Shown here: piece by piece, positions 12,904 through 13,170 of the stretch
Layout: each line of letters starts with the position of its first letter
Position numbering within the stretch: position 1 is the first letter of the stretch
Assembly (NCBI GenBank): GCA_035529405.1
Contig: DATKWV010000075.1
Span: 1-13,170 of the forward strand
Direction: 5' to 3'
DNA from: DATKWV01 sp035529405
GTDB lineage: Bacteria > Planctomycetota > Phycisphaerae > Sedimentisphaerales > Anaerobacaceae
DNA length: 13,170 bases
Position numbers and translations under genes: made by a program
The notes under the pieces: model-generated
Databases searched by the model: none
What the model saw: only the letters and a program-made list of their open reading frames with translations
What the model was told of the DNA's origin: nothing

Positions 12904-13170
12904 ATGATTAACAAAAAAGCCCTTACAATGTTCGAAGCTATGTTCATCGTTGTTGCCTTGTGTGTATTTACACTGGTTGCGGTTCCGAGAATAGTCAAAA
13001 GCGCAACAAACGCCAGGGCCGGCACCTGCGCCACGAACATAAACATAATGAATTCGCAAATTGAGTTGTATGCGGCCAATAACAACGGCTCATATCCGCC
13101 GACGCTGAAAACCATCACAAAAGACCCCGATTATTTCCCTGATGGCCCGCTTGAATGCCCTTTCGGCGGA
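12904..13170 (+). CDS. Second small pilin paralogue with atypical N-terminus (partial, runs off the right edge)
   Basis: Open in frame from ATG 12904 to the window end (89 residues). AGGA lies 7 nt upstream of the ATG. It is clearly related to the pilin before it: TCATNINIMNSQIELYA matches ACASNIDILNSQIELWA, and ITKDPDYFPDGP matches ITSDPEYFPDGT, with the cysteines conserved. The N-terminus differs: MINKKA then LTMFEAMFIVVALCVFTLVAV, so the probable cleavage site has Ala, not Gly, at -1 and Leu at +1, with Glu kept at +5. The A-LT-x-x-E form is shared with the PilW-like propeller protein in this window. It may be a minor or specialised pilin. Because the second half is cut off, total length and C-terminal features are unknown. 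Confidence 0.88.
   Translation, partial: MINKKALTMFEAMFIVVALCVFTLVAVPRIVKSATNARAGTCATNINIMNSQIELYAANNNGSYPPTLKTITKDPDYFPDGPLECPFGG

Noticed and set aside
1..13170. tRNA, rRNA, insertion sequences or phage genes
   Set aside because: I saw no cloverleaf, no transposase or integrase motifs and no terminal inverted repeats on either strand.

Overview
The window looks like a chromosomal segment of a Planctomycetota bacterium, probably of the Phycisphaerae/Sedimentisphaerales type. The grounds are the dockerin-like C-terminus at the left edge (CD-x-N-K-V-D-F-x-D-F-A-x-M-A-x-x-W-L), the short Cys-containing pilins, and a general codon and base composition near 50 % GC. The taxonomic call is an inference from protein style, not from a marker gene.

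Almost everything here belongs to one type IV pilus (T4P) machine plus the signalling genes beside it, in two divergent blocks that meet near 9211-9545. Leftward (minus strand) from 9210: a CheY-like response regulator, a two-CBS-domain protein, a soluble receiver-histidine kinase hybrid, two tandem paralogous single-domain receivers, then a tightly packed pilus operon (PilW-like prepilin carrying a seven-repeat putative beta-propeller, PilX-like minor pilin, PilM-PilN fusion, PilO, and a short PilQ-type secretin). The last five overlap or abut (2-nt gap, ATGA, TGATG and an 8-nt overlap), so they are probably translated as a unit. Rightward from 9546: PilB (assembly ATPase), PilC (platform protein), and two small paralogous pilins, the second running off the right edge.

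Together the genes supply motor (PilB), platform (PilC), cytoplasmic/inner-membrane alignment complex (PilM-N, PilO), outer-membrane pore (PilQ), main or minor pilins, and a likely tip complex (PilX-like plus the propeller-bearing PilW-like protein). Not seen: PilP, PilT (retraction ATPase), PilD (prepilin peptidase), PilY1; they may lie outside the window. The propeller on the PilW-like prepilin is the most striking feature, because it could do the tip-adhesin job that PilY1 does elsewhere.

The left edge (1-198) holds the end of an unrelated, probably secreted, dockerin-like protein that converges with the pilus operon across a possible hairpin. Candidate control elements include two mutually exclusive short hairpins ending in a T-run and a 16-bp perfect palindrome upstream of pilB, a potential structured leader with direct repeats upstream of the tandem receivers, and small palindromes elsewhere. 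All of these are read by eye and need computational and experimental support.
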